NCBI GenBank assembly: GCA_950295325.1
Contig: OX485803.1
Coordinates: 51,909,554-51,973,553, forward strand
Origin: Polytrichum commune
Taxonomy: Eukaryota; Streptophyta; Polytrichopsida; Polytrichales; Polytrichaceae
Reading direction: 5' to 3'
Length of the DNA: 64,000 nucleotides
Positions 23,501 through 32,822 of the stretch are shown piece by piece. Positions within the stretch are counted from its first letter, which is position 1. The number at the start of each line of letters is the position of its first letter. The position numbers and the translations under genes were made by a program. The notes beneath the pieces are model-generated. The model was not told the origin of the DNA, made no database searches, and saw nothing but the letters and a program-made list of their open reading frames with translations.

Positions 23501-26500
23501 TAATGTGCAATATGTGGGGAGTAGAAGAAAGTTAACATTTAGAGAGGGTTAACACTTAAAGGTGTAACATTTATAGAGGGTGGACTGTAATGTTATGTCG
23601 AATCTCATATATCACCACTAGTTAATTCTATATAACATTACTCAACGACGTGGGCCCTCAAAAATATAACAATGGGATGCTGGGAGCTCAGTCTAAATGT
23701 AAGTCTCCCTACTCAACTTTTCGAGCATTCCACTGTTATAATCTAAGGGCCCAACGATCGAGAATTGAGAATTGGGTATTGTTATGCATCACATCAAACT
23801 ACAACATTGGATTATCAATGCCTACCAAACATAGGGTTGTAGTTTTAAACCTTTTGTTGTCCATATATAAAGTTGCAGGTTGTTGAATCAGTAAGTTGAA
23901 ATAATCGTTAGGCTATTTAATGTTGGGTCAGTATTGAAAGGATATTAAACCCTGATGGAGATGATTGTTGAACTCAACATTGAACGCTAAATTTATTCAC
24001 TTGCTATTCAGGGTATACACAACCAATGCAGACAAGGAGTACAATGAAGCAGGATTTCAAGGATCGGCCTTTCAAGCTGCCGCGGCTCCCTGTCGCGCTC
24101 TTATTATGATTTGGGCTACCACTCGTTTGTAAGTCACTGCTCATTTCCTCTCTTTTTCTTTTTTTTAAAGTATTTGACACAAAAGAAAACGCTTCATTTC
24201 AGTGCCAAAAAAATATCACAAGTCCACCAGGACCTGAAAAGTTGGATCTAATTTCAATTCAATCCCCTTGATTTACTACTTGCTGCAAACTCCTGGATTA
24301 GCCAAAAATCGATCAGATATTTGAGTCCATTTCTTCTGCTTCTGAAGAAGAAAGTCCTTCACTGCTACATCTTCATATTACTTTATTTATAATATTGCAT
24401 TTGAAGAATCAGTACCGTAGTCGATTATTTACCGCTCGAGGATCTGGGTTTCGAGAGAATTTCAGGTTAGCGGTGAAGGCTGTGATATGGAAGCTTCATG
24501 GTCTCATAACTCCCTTAATCATCTACAAGGTGCGAGCGGTGTCAACTGTTTGTGCCGTGACGTGGTTCCTCTTCCGTTGGAAAGAGCAATACGCGGAAGA
24601 CCTCATCAAACTCCGGCCCCATGACGAAGTAAGTGAAAATTATGATGATGATGTTGTCTTCTGTACAGTATTCACATCACAATGTTTGTGCACTGTAAAG
24701 CAACACATTTGTAGATCAGATAGATTAGAAGATGCATTTCAACATTGAGTGTCGTCAGCAATGAAGTTAGTAACATACTTCTGTGCAAAAGCCTGCGAGT
24801 TTGTTAAATTTTGACCTCCATAACTTGAACTACACTGAATAGTCCTCTTAGTGTGTGTTGCCATTTGGAGAACTTTACATGTTGCTATAAAAAGTCATAC
24901 TTATCACTCAAATGAAACAAACAAGTACGCTAAATATGATATTGAGTGTCACCAATTCTAATTGTTGATTGTCAAGCACGGTGTAGTGTCACCAACAAAA
25001 CCTAACGGTATTAGTCAGTCATTCCTTGTCAAAAAATTTGGGCATTACAGATTTAAAGTGTTGCGAGTTATTGTTACTTACTCCGTGATTTTTCATTAAA
25101 ATTTCAATCACCCATGACAATATTACGTCGAAGATTTGTTAAGATGCAAATCATACCAAATTTTGTTTCAATAATTGGCATTTGCATGAACTGAAAGTAA
25201 GTTGGGATGACAGTATTGGAAAACTTATTTATAAAAAATGTCACTAAAACCGTAATTGCAGTGACATTGAATGCAATTTGACACTAAATATCATTATATT
25301 TAGTGTAGTATGCATGTCCAGGAGCACAAAATGGCTTACTTGCTAAATAAAGACATTGTCGTTTAAAAAGTAAATTTATCGCAACATGGGACTTCAAATG
25401 GTGACCCACACTAATAAAGGCTATTCAATAAATGTATAATCCTCAACAATTCAGAAGGGAATGACAAATAATGTTGGGTTAACAGTTAGTGTTGGTGACA
25501 CTGTATGGCAATTTACATTTACTAGCATTGAGCAAGACGATTAGAATTGGTGACACTAAATCTCATAATAATTAGTGTAGGTTTTTTCAATCTACGGTTG
25601 TGAGAATACAGTGCAGTATGTGGTGATATGTGTGATGCTATAATTTGATTTTTCTAAATTTTGGACACTTGTTATTATTCCTATGTCTTTATTGGGTTTG
25701 ACCGTGTGACAATTAAATTGCAGTCACAAATAAGGTTGGTTGACAAAGTGTCATCGCTAGCCATGTATGGGTTGGCTGCCTCAAGTATTGCCGAGGTCGT
25801 GGGATTGGCTTTAGGTTCGCTTCTTGCAGTTGGAGGAGTCTCAGGTAAAAAAGCATGGCCTCTTCCCACACTATATATAATAGTAATATATACCTATGCA
25901 TTCAAGGCACGAAGGTGTCACCGTGACCATGGGCTTCATAGTTTAAGCTCTTAATACCACTTGGAGCCCGTGCCTGTTGGGGGTGTTGCTGCTCTTGATT
26001 TTTGTTCATCTTCCTCTTGAATGCTCGCTACACTACATATCCCAATTAGTGAGGGTGGCACAAATTCAAGTCATACGCACAAGCTACACTAAAACATGAT
26101 ATTTGGTGTCACTTACTATTTGGGTTCGCAAAATCCTATATCTTTTTGTTGTTGGTGTAGTTTTTTTACCAAAAGAAGTTGTTAATGGTCTGTAATGCCC
26201 AAACTACCAGTTTCACATTTGTTGTTGAAATATGATATATATATATAGTAAACATGTGTAACCTTGTGTAATTTCACATAATAAGTGACACCAAATATCA
26301 TGTTCTAGTGTACTTGAAACACATGAGTTATCTAGAGGTGATATTTTATTGAGTGACGCTTAATTCATGACTATGATAAATTCTATGCTCATTTACCATA
26401 GATTCCAAGAAAACTAGTGCGTGCTTGTGATTAGTGCGTGCCACATGCTTGTCAATGAAGAGTGCCATGTGCCAATACCTTCATTGAATAATGCCAAGTG

Positions 26501-29500
26501 CCAAGAGGAACAATGCGAGTGTTGATAGTTTCATGCCAAGTGCCGGGATGAGTAATGCTTCGTACATCTTTTGGTGGCACTAATTCACAGCATTAAGAAA
26601 TTTAGTTCCACCTTCACTAATTTCCCACCCTCACAAATTGGGAATTTTTTAGAGTAGCTCAAAAGTAGAAGAAGATTTACTCAAAAGTCGAGTTGTTGGG
26701 TGACATGCACCAGGTCTAGCTGTTGGTTTAGCGGCAAAGGAGGTGGTGAGCAACATGTTTGGTGGCGCATCTCTCTTCATCTCCCAGCCTTTCATCATTG
26801 GCGAAAAAATCAAGGTGGGTAATAACATAATTGTGATTTTCCACCCCCACTCATTAAACATACAGTTCCATTTATAAGGCGGATGCCCCCAACTCCATAT
26901 CCGGCCTTACCAATGGACACCAGATACATTTGAGTGGTGTATAGTTCGGTGTCAATCTAAGAACGGACACCAATTTGAAGAGAAGACATGTGTTGAAAAG
27001 AGATTGGACTACATGGTCAAAATTTCTTAGACGCAATAGTCAACATTGGAAAGGCACGGGGGGCCTATATGATTCTTTTAATAATTTAGAGAATCTTCGC
27101 TTTGCGAATGGATAGGATATTCATACGAGCTCCGGAAATTGTGAGGAAAACGGCTACGGGCATGATTGCGTGGTTTCATATCCTAGAGAAAAAGTGACCA
27201 TTGAAGAGCCACGTGCCCTTAAGTTTATGTAGGTTTGCAATCACAGGATGTCATTCGAATATATATATTTCAGGCTTTGAATCTTTCTTGGAAATTGGAA
27301 TGCAACAAGCTCAGTCTAATGAGCCGCTGGGGTGGCAACTACCATAGCACCCGCACAAGTCAGCTTCTTGAGAATCTGGTTTGGAGCTGCTAACACGTTT
27401 AAAAGCATATTAAGCGTTATTTTGGAATTGATTTCGGCATTCTTAGAAGTGTAAATAAATTCCTAGGGTGTTTGGATGGTCATTGGTGATCTGGCTTGCT
27501 TTAGAGAAATTGCTTCTAGTTAGTTTTTAGAACCATGATGTCTGAAAGCGTGAAATCGTCTGAAAATTCCAATTTAGGCACAAGATTATGGTATCGATGC
27601 ATACCTCTCGTCAATGCTAGTCCTCTTGCTGAGAATGTTACTCTAACTTTTTGTGTGGTCACAAATCGTCAATTCATTAGAAGCATCAAATTACGTGACT
27701 TAGAAGGGAGGGTTGGGTGCAGGCCGGCGATGTATCGGGAAGGGTGGAGGACATAGGGTTCATGCAAACCAAAGTGCAAAGCTTTGATGGTGTGCCTGTG
27801 CTTGTCCCCAACCAAGCCTTCACCAGCCAGGTCTACCACTTGAATTTGTCAAATTCTTGAGACTCGTAATGTTATTATAGTAAAGTTGGACATGTTCTCA
27901 AATTTTGGACTTTTGATTAACTAATATTTATGGACGCATATGGTAATACACTCTCAATGTATCTAAATCTCACATGAAACATGTGAATCCTCAGGATTAG
28001 TTAAATGCCATATTATTCAAGCATGATTGGAAGAAGAAAGAAGAAGGAAAAAACTAAAAAATTAAATCTAAGTCATGATCTATTTATTCAGTTGTCAATA
28101 AATAACTTATGATCAAAACGCGATTGTACTTTGATGCTATTATGATCACGTTTTCATGCGCAATTCTATCGGAAGATCTGACCGTGCAGCTCAGGCATGA
28201 CGTTGTAATTTTGGACTGGGCCTTGGTCCGGTTTTGACTCAAGTACGAGTTTTTGGGTGGTTGCCACATTGAGTGTAGTAATACCCCTGGCAGTTCGATG
28301 ATTAATTTGACTGTTGATGTTTGATGATGCCCTTGAATCCTCCTTGGGGATTACAGGTGATCACAAATTTCTCGAGGGCAAAGTTGAGGGCGCTTGAGGC
28401 TAAATTTCAGCTGAAAAGCCGGCATATGTTTTTCGTGCACGGGATCACCGAGCAAGTTCACCAGTATTTGCTCTCGCATCCAGACGTCGAATCCTTGAAG
28501 ACCACACCCAAGTGCTTCTTAATGGCCATGCGCAAAGATGGCCCCGAGCTCGCCCTTCAATGTTACCTTACTGCTGCTGTAAGTGGCCTTCCTAAACTCC
28601 ATTTTTCCCCATACAAGTAAAATCAACTCTCATGCAGTTTCCTTTGCATTTAGGGTACTATGTGGGTGGTATTCGGCGGCTTCTCTAAATCAGACCTCTA
28701 TATTTGATTGGTGCAAGGTTAAGTGAGGATCAAAGAACAAACACCATGAAAAGGACATCATATGTTTGACAAAGATTGGACTAGGACTCCACTTTCTATT
28801 TAGCTACTTCACACTCAACAATGAACACAGTTGGAAGGATCTATGGAGTCGGTTGAGGAAGCAACAATCAAACATGCAAGTCGTCTGATAATCATCGACA
28901 TAACCAAGGCATGTCTGATGGTTTCAGTATGATATTTGTCGATGCTTCGGCATCGTTGGATTTGCCGATGCGACGCGAAGTTCCATCGTGTAGATTTGAT
29001 CGGTAGAAGTTGGAGAACGTGAAAAATGGACCGAAGGACGCCCACATACCTCACACCATGCTCTTGAGCAAGTCATGGTTGGTTACATTTCGATCTTCTC
29101 TTCATCTAGTCCTTCGTGTTTCAATTTCTTGATGAGCACCGAACCAAACAGCTTGAACAGTTTGGGACTCGTCTCTGCCATGTGAGTCATGTGGGTTCCA
29201 TTCTCCGTGGAGCCAAGCTACCGTACCCGCTATGGCCGTGCTATGGTCCACCCAATGAGTGTGGGGTCTTTCCCGGGGTGGTAACTCTCCCTTTTTGAAA
29301 CAATTGCTTCAATCTCACTTTTGATACTTCTAATGAACTTGATGATTTGTTCGTTCACAAATAGGAGGAACCATGCTCGGAAAGAGGGCGTCGAGAGAAA
29401 TCTATGGATACGATTTGTGTTTGAATTAGAAAAGGGCTTGCATTTCCAAATGTCATTTTCAAAACTCATCAGAAGCAATTTTTCTAAAGGTTACACAGGT

Positions 29501-30285
29501 CACCCCCCTGACCCGTCACCCCCTTCGACTTGTGTCGAATCTCACCTCTAAGAGCTCTTATAATACTCATTAGAATTCTACAGTCTTACAAATGCTCATA
29601 AGGGGAAAGTAGCTCCCAAACAGTGCTTCGTAGAAAGGGTTTAGCGCCTCCGAACCTCGTTCAAAAGACGGTGACCCCTATGAGTGTTATAGATAGTTTG
29701 CCCCCCCCCCCCCCCCCCCCCAGGGGTCATTGTGTCAAGTGATCATCTTAAAAGTTGTGGGTACCGAAGGGCTGGATGAGTTAGTAGAAAAAAGAACAAT
29801 AGACAATCAAGTCACCCAGGTTACACCCATTACTAAAAGTCCACCTCTCAATGGAGGAAATAGTATGTGGGCAAAGAGACGCTTTAGAATATTGTGCTCG
29901 CTTTGGCAAACATAGGCATTAAATACTCCCTTCTTTTTTCTCCCCCAAATTTCTCGATGCAGTGAAGACTTAGGTACAATTTTGTTCAATTCATCGCTGT
30001 CCCTAATCATCTTCCTACTTTGCAAACTTCAAATGTGCATCATCCTTATATAATTTGTGGTCCACTGACTGACTGCAGGAGAGTGCAAGCTTTTATAGAA
30101 TCCAACAGGAAATTCTCCTCAATGTTGCCCAAATCATCACCGACGCACTTGGCGAAGATTCACCCTTCATAGCTCGCCGCAAACAGTCAAAGAACTTAAG
30201 AAACAATAGTAATAATAATAATAACAATAACAATAACAATAACAACATCAGTTCAGTGAATGAGCCGCAGGGGCTCGTCATATAA
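20587..30285 (+). CDS. MscS-like mechanosensitive channel, organelle-targeted, ten exons
   Basis: Encodes a tension-gated ion channel of the MscS superfamily, like plant MSL1-3 and Chlamydomonas MSC1, expected in the plastid or mitochondrial inner membrane. Coding exons are 20587-20670, 21384-21674, 22571-22659, 24012-24128, 24466-24628, 25724-25844, 26714-26814, 27723-27830, 28357-28578 and 30079-30285. Phases agree at every junction and give 500 residues. All introns are GT-AG. The start MALLYQASSALLF and the acid-free, S/R/T-rich first 65 residues resemble a transit peptide. Membrane segments lie near 126-146, 182-206, 207-231 and 257-286. The pore helix is GLAVGLAAKEVVSNMFGG (about 288-306), followed by ISQPFIIGEKI, then GRVEDIGFMQTKVQSFDG and VPVLVPNQAF of the beta domain. 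The alpha/beta domain fills residues 359-432. The C-terminus is an Asn-rich tail. Exon 1 is the least certain part. Confidence 0.9.
22031..22139 (+). mobile_element. Short hairpin MITE, TAGTGGTC family (copy 2), in MSL intron 2
   Basis: Ends TAGTGGTCAAGC and GGCCTGACCACTA are inverted, matching the ends of the element at 14119-14228. The interior has diverged. Confidence 0.5.
22161..22243 (+). mobile_element. Hairpin element in MSL intron 2
   Basis: The ends CCTTACTATAGGTTGTAGC and CTACAGTCCATAGTAAGG form an inverted repeat of about 23 bp with few mismatches around a 37-base loop. It lies next to the TAGTGGTC element. This may be a tiny MITE or a structured intron segment. Confidence 0.45.
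23130..23587 (+). mobile_element. Pogo/Emigrant-like MITE in MSL intron 3
   Basis: Starts CAGTCTACCCTCTATAAATG and ends with the inverted CATTTATAGAGGGTGGACTG-type end, flanked on both sides by TA (23128-23129, 23588-23589). This matches the CAGT..ACCTCTATAAAT terminal style of plant pogo-related MITEs such as Emigrant/Lemi1. The motif GTTAACATTTATAGAG recurs several times inside as subterminal repeats. There is no coding capacity. Confidence 0.8.
24926..25308 (+). mobile_element. CACTAAATAT MITE (copy 3), MSL intron 5
   Basis: Begins TACGCTAAATATGATATTG and ends ATTATATTTAGTGTA. The interior matches the family but is more diverged than the copies at 12.3 and 43.7 kb. Confidence 0.7.
25455..25580 (-). 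mobile_element. CACTAAATAT MITE fragment (copy 4), MSL intron 5
   Basis: Partial copy in reverse orientation: AATGACAAATAATGTTGGGT, GTTGGTGACACT, GAGCAAGACGATTAGAATTG and a terminal TTAGTGTAG. It sits about 150 bp from the fuller copy 3 in the opposite direction. Confidence 0.7.
26085..26312 (+). mobile_element. CACTAAA-type MITE subfamily, MSL intron 6
   Basis: Long terminal repeats: TA then CACTAAAACATGATATTTGG TGTCACTTA at the left, and the matching inverted copy ending ATCATGTTCTAGTG then TA at the right. The ends resemble the 375-bp family but the short interior is unrelated, so I treat it as a distinct subfamily. Confidence 0.75.
26370..26640 (-). repeat. Dispersed repeat, inverted partner of 18235-18556, MSL intron 6
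   Basis: Reverse complement of the 18.2 kb repeat over most of its length, including CACCTTCACTAATTTCCC and GCTCATTTACCATAG. It ends about 75 bp before exon 7 of the MSL gene. Confidence 0.55.
26918..27215 (+). repeat. Dispersed AT-rich repeat, MSL intron 7
   Basis: Contains CAATAGTCAACATTGG, GGGGGGCCTATATGATT and TTCATACGAGCTCCGGAAAT. Same-strand relatives are at 1215-1480, 33790-34080 and 45420-45745; opposite-strand relatives are at 42840-42990, 52690-52995 and 53180-53285. It is non-coding, with ends not sharply defined. Confidence 0.55.
29700..29722 (+). repeat. Poly-C tract in MSL intron 9
   Basis: About 22 consecutive C residues in an otherwise AT-rich 1.5-kb intron. Its length in the assembly is likely unreliable. 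Confidence 0.9.
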
Positions 30286-32200
30286 CCCATATTTCTCACT
30301 CTCTACATAATAGTACTGTATACGGAGTGTTCCTTTTTTTCCCTTTCCCACAAATTGGATGCATCCACAACAGTTAGAAATGTTTGGTGAATGGACATAG
30401 AATTGATCAGCTTGTACAACTACCCTCTCTGAAACAACGCTATGATACAATACTACATTTCTGGGTGCAAAAATATGCTGATTCCGGAGAAGAAATGAGC
30501 ATGATCCATGTTGACCACCAAGATCTCCCGGGCGAGAAGTTTTGGAGACGGGGGAGACAGTGTTTTGTGATTGAGAAAAGAGCGGCTTTTTTGACGTCCA
30601 GGGGCCAAGGTGGACCTGTATATATCCACCACTGTATCAATCAAAAGCAATGATGGGAGCTCAAAGCTCAAAGTTGCCTGCATTTTCTCCTCGTCTTGAG
30701 CAAAAAGAAGGGCCGCCTGCCTTTTGCCCAACATTTGAGCCTCAAACAACTGAATCTGAAAACTAAATCTTGCTTCAGGCGAGTCAACAACTCCTGTTAT
30801 ATAGTTGTTTTTTTTTTGTAAGTTTTTGAATTTTTTGTAAGTTTCATTATTTGGACACAATTGAAACTACATGACAAAGTTACTATACTTCACTCAGAAC
30901 ACCGCTGTACACTACAACATTAAATCTCTCTCTCTCTCTCTTGTGGTTGCGTGCACAGGTTCACAGTATCCAGCTCTTATTATTATGTACATAGAAAAGG
31001 GAATTATATTAAAAGCATTTCCAAAACTTCATTCAATACTGTTTTGTTGCATGCATGCATGCCAACATTATTTTGTTCTTCGGCACAAGGGAATTGTTGC
31101 ATACAAGCACATCTCCCATCCACCCATGTTCCAAACATGTCCTCCACGTGGCAACTATTTGTAGCACTCGCAGGGGTCATCATCTTCAAAATTTTGGTTT
31201 GGAACTACTCAACTGTTTTAAAAAAGCAATTTTTCGAGGGTTACCTTGGCCATAACATCATCCAGCTGAGTATGGAGGGTAAGTGGGTTGGGAATAAGTC
31301 ATAGAGTACCCGGGAACTATACCATGGTTATTATCTTACCAATAGATTCAATCCAATAAACTCGAGTGAAGCATTGTCATTGAGTGTCATTAGAATAGAA
31401 CAGTTGATAGCAACCGAATAATTGAATAGCATTATAAATAAAATTCAAAACTACAAATTTTGAGAAATGTTTGAATTTATTTTTGTAGAGGTGATATTCA
31501 ACACCTAGGGGATCTGGACAGTGACTCATGTTTAATTTTTTTAAATGTTTTTAATAAATTTTAACTTTGACATTTCAAAACGCAAACCTTCTCAAATTTA
31601 AACACAAATTTGTATCAATATTTTCCTCTCAATGCCTCTTTCCAAGCATTTTGTTTTTCTTCTCTTTTTGCAAGAGCAAATCATGGATCCATTAGAAGTA
31701 GTAGGAGTGATTAAGAAGCAATTGTTAAAAGGAGAGTTGCCACCCTAGGACTTGCCACCTACAGGCATGTCACTAACGCATTTCATTTGTCCTCCAACTT
31801 CCATCATCTAATTCGGGGTCCTTAAAATTGATTCCGGTGTCAAATTGTCTAAATAAGATAACCCCTGACCTACTGTTTCAGACATTTTGGTTGGACATAT
31901 GATAGGTACACTTGCATGCAATAAATCCTCATCTTGTTCTTCTTCAACGAGAGGGGATTGTTGCATGCAAGCATACACATCCATCCATGATAAAAATCAC
32001 CCCCTTGTAAGTTTGGTTATTTCATTTTACATGTGTTCCAACTTCCACCATCTAATTCGGTGCTTGAAGATAATTGTGTCAATTTATATAAATAAAGAAA
32101 CCTTTGACTTACTATTTCAAGACTTTTTGGCATAATGAACAAGAGATAAGCTCGTATGCAAAAATCCTCTCCTCACGTCCTCTTCTCTTACTGGATAATT
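30286..32200. other. Downstream of MSL; unassigned frames and weak repeats
   Basis: Expected to hold the MSL 3' UTR. Between 30384 and 30860 both strands have open frames (plus 89 codons, minus 135 codons) with protein-like composition but no recognised family. A minus-strand terminal exon of a convergent gene is possible, with a plausible acceptor AACAG near 30803. A CT repeat lies near 30928-30942. Segments near 31040-31130 and 31895-32010 share GGGATTGTTGCATGCAAGCA-like sequence with 51110-51165. Confidence 0.35.
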
Positions 32201-32822
32201 TACCATAACATTACTTAGCTGATGAGTTGTGTTCATGGGCGTAGTAGTAGATTCGAGAATAAAGACTCCAGATGTTGGATTCCCAGTCCCGGGTACGCAA
32301 CTCCCGTATTATATGGTCCTGATTATAATCACTTATAATGCGTTTTAGTCCAATATTGAGTGATACAATTTGTTTTAATGTAGGAAACCCTTGTAGTCCT
32401 TCTAACAAGGAATCCAAAAATGTAATTATATATAGGAAATGAATATATTTTGAAGCATATAATTGCATTAAAATTTTAATTATATGATTTTTTTTAATAA
32501 AGGTACCATAGGTCAAACTACCCAACTTTTTGGACTTTTTAATAAAATTTTAACATTGTGAATGAATTATAATTTTAATGGGAGGCTTAATAAATATGCA
32601 ACCCAACTTTTTTTTCATCTCATTTTATTTAATTTGGTCTTCACCCAACTTTTTTATCATTTTAATTTGATATAATTTTTACAAAAGCCGTCCTCTAAGC
32701 CGTTTTAAGTACGATGCCCCCTGCGTATAATATGGGAGTTGCGTACCCGGGTTCCCAGTGCTTGAGACTAAATCTAAAGTGAGGGCAATTCAACACAACT
32801 CATCAGCTGAGTATTGTTATGC
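32201..32822 (+). mobile_element. Outer palindromic element interrupted by a second element
   Basis: The outer arms CATAACATTACTTAGCTGAT and GAGTTGTGTT (left) pair with AACACAACTC and AGCTGAGTATTGTTATG (right). All of the central part is the younger element at 32288-32751, so the outer one was a small MITE of roughly 150 bp. Confidence 0.6.
32288..32751 (+). mobile_element. TIR element with 8-bp target duplication (hAT-like size)
   Basis: The ends CCCGGGTACGCAACTCCC and GGGAGTTGCGTACCCGGG are exact inverted copies, and the repeat continues inward with few mismatches. Both sides carry the identical 8 bases TTCCCAGT (32280-32287, 32752-32759). An 8-bp duplication fits hAT elements, though the terminal bases are not the usual CAGGG. 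The interior is T/A-rich and non-coding. Confidence 0.8.

Noticed and set aside
29700-29722. Poly-C tract as an assembly gap or vector joint
   Set aside because: Intron sequence on both sides is continuous in character and splice phases across it agree; a simple repeat is enough.
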